From contig CDMY01000235.1 of NCBI GenBank assembly GCA_001179505.1, positions 62,001-126,000 on the forward strand: a DNA stretch of 64,000 nt, read 5' to 3'. A model generated the notes under the pieces. That model made no database searches. It was given only the letters and a program-made list of their open reading frames with translations, and had not been told where the DNA came from. Below are positions 59,820 to 64,000 of the stretch, in pieces (the first letter of the stretch is position 1; each line of letters starts with the position of its first letter). The translations under genes were made by a program, and so were the position numbers. This DNA comes from Vitrella brassicaformis (taxonomy: Eukaryota; Sar; Vitrellaceae).

Positions 59820-60119
59820 NNNNNNNNNNNNNNNNNNNNNNNNNNNNNNNNNNNNNNNNNNNNNNNNNNNNNNNNNNNNNNNNNNNNNNNNNNNNNNNNN
59901 NNNNNNNNNNNNNNNNNNNNNNNNNNNNNNNNNNNNNNNNNNNNNNNNNNNNNNNNNNNNNNNNNNNNNNNNNNNNNNNNNNNNNNNNNNNNNNNNNNNN
60001 NNNNNNNNNNNNNNNNNNNNNNNNNNNNNNNNNNNNNNNNNNNNNNNNNNNNNNNNNNNNNNNNNNNNNNNNNNNNNNNNNNNNNNNNNNNNNNNNNNNN
60101 NNNNNNNNNNNNNNNNNNN
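59820..60119. other. Assembly gap, 300 N
   Basis: A run of exactly 300 N. Open frames that span it are meaningless. Confidence 1.
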
Positions 60120-60825
60120 AGCACAGGAGGTCCAGAGGATGGCTCGGACAACTGCCCCCAAGACGACGACAAACTCCAGCAAGGCCATGACGACGACAAA
60201 GTCTGCAGGAAGACGGGGCGATAGTTCCCTTCAGCAATCCTCTGACGTAGATAAGGGGGGCTGGGGGATAGCAGTTGACGCTCACAGGCAGCGATGAGCC
60301 TAGCGGTCGCCTCTCTATGATGGGTATCCCAGGCGGGTTGGGTACGAGGGACGGCCGTATATCGAATACTCTGTGTTGACGTTACAACCAAGCAAGAAGA
60401 GAATATGGCAGGTGATGACGATGGCTCGGACCATTACATCCAAGACGACGACAAATTCCAAGGCCATTGGCGTTGAGAATCAGCTCCAGGAATGCTTCGA
60501 GTGAAGTGGGGGTAAGTGGGGGAAGGGAGGGTCAGCAGATCAGTAGCCCTGGAGCCAGAAGTGGTAGTCCAGCGTGCGAAAAAAGATGATGCAGTACTCA
60601 ATGAAGGCTCCGAGGAGGTAGATGGCGAGACCGCCGTTGATGACCACCGTCAAGACGTGGGCTATGATGAGCTCCATGGGGAATGACAAAGACGATATCA
60701 GAATGCTGATTTGGTCAATGGTTTTGATGGACGGGCTGGGGGGAGAGGCCCCAAACTTGTGGGGCCGACGTAAACATTCGTCCCGACAAGTCGGTCTGTC
60801 CGGTTCCATCACACACCTTACACAC
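60120..60825. repeat. Copy 2 of the 706-bp duplication
   Basis: Begins exactly where the gap ends and matches 59114-59819. The sequence continues into unique DNA at 60826. Confidence 0.9.
60540..60812 (-). CDS. Small hydrophobic ORF or membrane-protein exon
   Basis: 90 codons from an ATG near 60812 (about 60809) to TGA at 60540. After a polar start, one or two transmembrane segments follow (ISILISSLSFPMELIIAHVL; INGGLAIYLLGAFIEYCIIF), ending LDYHFWLQGY. It may be the 5' exon of the transporter-like locus downstream, or a separate small membrane protein. No family was recognised. Only 78 bp separate it from the stop of the NHL gene. Confidence 0.35.
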   Translation of the reverse strand: MMEPDRPTCRDECLRRPHKFGASPPSPSIKTIDQISILISSLSFPMELIIAHVLTVVINGGLAIYLLGAFIEYCIIFFRTLDYHFWLQGY

Positions 60826-60889
60826 CAGCACCACGCACCATCAGGCCTGACTTCATTTCTCAGTCAACCTCTTCGAACGAGTCGACTTC

Positions 60890-62552
60890 TCAAAACAGCT
60901 GCACAGTGGGCACTGAGGTCCGCCTCGCAGGACCACCAGCGGGAGAAGCAGCAGCAGCAGCCTGCCATGCCAACCGCCTTATTGTATGGTTGTCGCAATC
61001 AGCAATGTACACTACCTCGCCCGACCCTCCTTCCCCCATGTCAGTGCAGACGTCAGACGGCCCGTCGAGCCCCGCCTTGTCGGCAGCCGTGCCGTCGGCA
61101 GCATCCCCCTCGCTGCCGGTCCCCGCAACCGTTGTGATGAAGGCTGTACCCACACAGAGAGACAGAGAGACGGAGAGACATGAGAGTCTCTCGTGGATGT
61201 TTTAGTTCCTCCATCGCACCTTCCTCCTTCTCCTTGAGTGTGACCATGCGCACGACAAAGTTGCGCCTGTCGGCTATGTAGAGACGACTGTCGTCGGCTG
61301 ACACGGCAACACCGGTTGGCTTCTGCAGCTCTGCTTCGTGTGCAGGACCTCCGTCTCCCGATAACCCGCCCTCCCCGCTCCCCGCAACAACAGACACCTC
61401 TCCTGCAGGTCCAGAGAGACATAAACATGAAAGTGTGTGTCTCCCTCCTTTACTAGTTGACAGATAATGCCGACCTGTTTTGGTGTTGACGGCCTTGATC
61501 TGATGGTTCAATTGGTCAGCCACATAGAGTGTGCTGCCTGTGCTGTTGAGTGCGACGCCCGTCGGGTATTGGAAAGTGGCAGCGATGCCTGACTCGGACT
61601 TGCTGAAGGCTCGTGAGGCCTTGGAGCCTTTCTTGGTCAGAGATGGACCGCTACCCGCCAAAGTACGCAGTCGACCTGTGCGGTGCACACAGAGGGAAGT
61701 AGAGGTAGGTGATGCACGCCAGATGAGGCCATTTGCATACCATTCTTGATATCGAGGCATCTGATTTTGTTGTTGTGGGAGTCTGAGACGTAGAGCAGAG
61801 CATTGTCAGCCGTGGCCACGAGGCCTGTCGGCCGCCTTAACAGGCACTGCATGGCCGGCCCCTCGTCTTTGCCCTCATCCTCAGACACACCGGCAATGCT
61901 GCGAATGGTCCCTGTACGAGAGCAGGCACATCACGCACATCAAGGCAGCCTTTTCGATGCCCACCTTCTCGCAGGTCGACTCGTCTGATTCTTTGATTCC
62001 TCGTGTCAGCTATGTAGAGCACATCAGCTGCTCGTGGGGGTGTAGACACGCCGTAGGGCCAGTATCTGGTGGCAAGGAATGCGCTCCTGATCTTGTGTAG
62101 TGTGTAACGGCCACAATCTGAATGGCCATATGGTTGCTTACAGGCGGCAACTGATGGCTCGACCCCCGTCGCCCTCGAATCCAGAGAGCCCGGTACCCAC
62201 GCACGAATGGATGGTGCCTGCAGCATATACAGACAGACAACAGAACGCAGTCACCAACATGAAACCCATACATGAGAAGCGCCTCCCCTACCACTCCCCC
62301 ACCAGTAGAAACGTCGACCACTCGGATGCGGCAATTGACCGTATCGGCGAGGAATATCCGCTTGTTGCCTCCCCCAGACACGGTGAGGCCGAAAGGCTGG
62401 CTCAGTTTCGCCTCGGTGGCCTTCCCCCCATCGCCGTAGAGGCCGTCTTCGCCGCATCCGGCGACTGTGTGTATCGTTCCGATGGGCACGCCGGCTGCTT
62501 TGTCGGTTCTAGTGGTGGTGCTGACGGGTGGGGGGCCTGTGCTGCTTTCCAT
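60890..62552 (-). CDS. NHL-repeat beta-propeller protein
   Basis: Start near 62552 (MESSTGPPPVSTTTRTDK), stop TGA 60890-60892, about seven exons. Each exon encodes close to one NHL blade with the repeated pattern 'GTIxxVAGxGExGxxGDGGxAxxAxLxxPxGLxV..xLYIADxxNxxIRxV'. Examples are HTVAGCGEDGLYGDGGKATE, IFLADTVNCRIRVVD, LYIADTRNQRIRRVDL, LYVSDSHNNKIRCLD, LYVADQLNHQIKAVN, LYIADRRNFVVRMV and VYIADCDNHTIRRL. Six blades are visible, forming a propeller for protein or nucleic-acid binding. No RING, TRIM or Ser/Thr kinase domain is attached, and no signal peptide is evident. The match of exon borders to blade borders suggests growth by exon duplication. Confidence 0.9.
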
Positions 62553-62908
62553 TGGAAGTTGAGTGTCAACGGGTAGCTTCGAGGTCGGGAGGGAAGGGGT
62601 GGAATGGACAGAAACGCCTTGGCCAAGGCCAGGAATGGATAGCGCTCTCGACCTGTGCTTAGATTGGACTCACAGAGCGTTGTATTTCATCCGCCTTCTC
62701 TCTCTGTGTCCTGCCGTGCCGACATGTCTCGATAATGAGGGATGGAACTCATCTGAGCCCCAGCCCTCATTACCCCAGGCCGTCGACATGGAAAAGCACG
62801 GAGACAAGGAAAGCCACACAAAGCATGTTGCCACACAAACCACAAGCCTCCCACACGATCAGAACTTGCCACAAGCACCCCTATCTCTTCCTCTCCATCC
62901 GTCTATTC
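62553..62908. promoter_or_regulatory. Upstream region of NHL gene
   Basis: 356 bp between the THOC7-like stop and the NHL start, both on the minus strand. No motif or exon is supported. Confidence 0.35.
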
Positions 62909-64000
62909 TCATCCCACATTCATGGCGGTGGACGCACTCGCCCCGACATCAAAAGCGTTCTTGGTGCCTGCAGGTGCACCCTTAGCAGCGCCACTAGAGG
63001 ATGCCCCCCCGCCACTCTTCACTCCACTAGCACCACCCGTAGTCGTCTGTGTCCTTGCTGTGCCGCTTGTGGCCCCTCCTGTCGGCGCCGCTCGCGTGCC
63101 GCTCTCCTTGGCCTGTGAGGGCGGCTGTGCGGGGGCCGGCCTGACGGGTGTTGGGGGGAGGAGGGGGATGATGTGAGCATTGAGCTCCTGCCAGGTGTGG
63201 ATGAGCAGCTGAGCGCGCTTGGTGACGTCGCTCTGCTGGCCTTCGATGGAGCTCGTCTCCTTCTCGAGTGTCTCGAGCTTGGCCTCTTGCTCTCTAATGG
63301 CCTTCTCGAGGTCGGGACGCACCTTGAGCGTGTTGATGTCGCGCGACAGGGCCTCGTAGTGCAACAGATCGATGCGCCGCCTCTTCTCGCGCTGGTAGTC
63401 CTCGCCGGCCTTCTCGAGCTGCTGCGTGAGGTCGCGTGTGCGCTTGGCGGCATCGTCGCTGTTGGTGGTGCGGTCCTCGGTCTCCTTGCCGAAAATGGTG
63501 AGGCGGAAGGCGCATCGCTTGAAGGCCATCTCGCAGTAGTCGAAACATCTCTCCAGATCCTCATAGTTGCTCTTCCATGACTGCACGACATGGACAGTCT
63601 ACACACGAGGTGCACTACATGTACGTTAATAAGTTTTCCTGTCCTTGCCTGTCCTGCTGACCTTGAGGGCTGCCTCAACTTCCAGCTTCTCTTGGTCGGA
63701 CACCGGTGGCGTGTTGGGATGCCAGCTCGATGCACCCCTCTGCGACGGCAGCAGGGAGCAGCCCGCCACCACAAACCGCTTCAGATACTCCCTGCCGCCT
63801 TGGCTCTCGTCCCACATGATCTCGTCCTTGACCGCATTCTGCCTGCTGATGCCGCGGTCCTCCTCGGTGTGCACCTTTGGCGGTGCCGGCGCCTTCTTAT
63901 GCTCGCGGTCTCTCCGCATTGCGGGAGCCTCCTTGAGGCGCTGGTGCGGGGCGTGAGCGCTGTCCATCGAGCTGGCGGGGGCAGGCCGCCACGAGCTGCT
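62909..64000 (-). CDS. THO complex subunit 7-like protein, possibly 5'-incomplete
   Basis: Exon 63662 upward (frame open to the window edge; an ATG lies at 63967) is joined by a phase-0 intron (63581-63661) to exon 63580-62909. The N-terminal part is charged. The core is a long coiled coil: NYEDLERCFDYCEMAFKRC, RTRDLTQQLEKAGEDYQREK, RRIDLLHYEALSRDINTL, RPDLEKAIREQEAKLETLEK and LLIHTWQELNAHI. The order of a Cys-containing first helix, the 'R.dYeaLar.I...PdR...' block and a final helix matches THOC7/Mft1 of the THO/TREX complex, which couples transcription to mRNA export. The C-terminal 80 residues are Ala/Gly/Ser-rich. A start at 63967 is plausible, but the upstream frame is also open. Confidence 0.7.

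Larger units (their letters stand above)
58560..60540. repeat. Diverged tandem repeat field, unit about 310 bp, minus-strand hydrophobic modules
   Basis: The anchor GCGATGAGCC recurs at 58665, 58971 and 59285 (spacing 306 and 314), and again at 60291 in the duplicated block. Each unit holds a similar CTCTCT-ATGATGGGT-CCCAGGCGGG segment and, on the minus strand, an open module with the pattern LEFVVVLxAVVRAIL, a hydrophobic stretch, then VNT (for example about 59170, 59440 and 58790). The frame is preserved while bases differ, suggesting coding repeats, perhaps membrane-segment exons of the neighbouring transporter-like gene. Confidence 0.65.

Noticed and set aside
59534-60391. Long open frames crossing the N run
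   Set aside because: They exist only because N codons contain no stops; the real frame ends at the gap.

Overview
The window is nuclear DNA from a eukaryotic protist. It is GC-rich, and nearly every gene is broken by many short introns (mostly 60-130 bp, GT-AG). Genes lie on both strands, often as divergent pairs sharing 150-550 bp of upstream DNA. Intergenic DNA and introns are full of tetranucleotide microsatellites (CAGA/TCTG, GATG/CATC, CCTG/CAGG). The gene mix combines PAN/apple-type secreted domains, flagellar genes, a plant-type SURNod19 protein and a GH16 membrane enzyme. With plant-type telo-box motifs (AAACCCTAG), this suggests a photosynthetic alveolate such as the chromerid Vitrella. 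That assignment is inference from composition and gene content; no search was possible.

Layout. 1-1.6 kb: 3' part of a coiled-coil gene (+). 2.4-4.8 kb: secreted Cys-rich PAN/PPC-like protein (-), divergent from a kinesin (+, 4.9-10.4 kb). 10.4-12.5 kb: low-complexity spacer. 12.5-15.5 kb: RING-H2 E3 ligase (-), divergent from a type II membrane GH16 protein (+, 16.0-18.6 kb). 18.6-25.2 kb: gene desert of microsatellites. 25.2-28.2 kb: predicted type I membrane protein (-). 28.6-41.3 kb: one very large helical-repeat gene (-), a possible Nup188/Nup205-type scaffold nucleoporin, divergent from an Asp/Glu-racemase/maleate-isomerase-fold gene (+, 41.6-42.9 kb). 43.9-45.6 kb: SURNod19 protein (+). 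47.2-48.4 kb: kinase-like plus Walker-B-like gene of unknown function (-). 48.6-49.2 kb: small membrane protein (+). 50.4-52.8 kb: IFT46 (-), divergent from a TcdA/Tcd1-type tRNA t6A dehydratase (+, 53-54.9 kb). 55.2-56.9 kb: NIPA/DMT-like multispan protein (-). 57.2-58.4 kb: SLC4 bicarbonate-transporter-like gene (-). 58.5-60.8 kb: tandem repeat field encoding short hydrophobic segments, with a 300-N assembly gap flanked by a 706-bp near-identical duplication. 60.9-62.6 kb: NHL-repeat propeller (-). 62.9-64 kb: THOC7-like protein (-, may continue past the window).

Together these are housekeeping and cell-biology genes: transport motors, intraflagellar transport, ubiquitin ligation, mRNA export, tRNA modification and ion transport. 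They are not an operon-like system. The signals that the genes do not explain are a set of unrelated long foldback hairpins (15611-15668, 43363-43424, 45631-45742, 49565-49680), the paired telo-boxes at 41426-41448, and the repeated membrane-segment modules next to the SLC4-like gene. Gene models were spliced by eye from GT-AG sites and reading-frame continuity, so individual exon edges may be off by a few codons.
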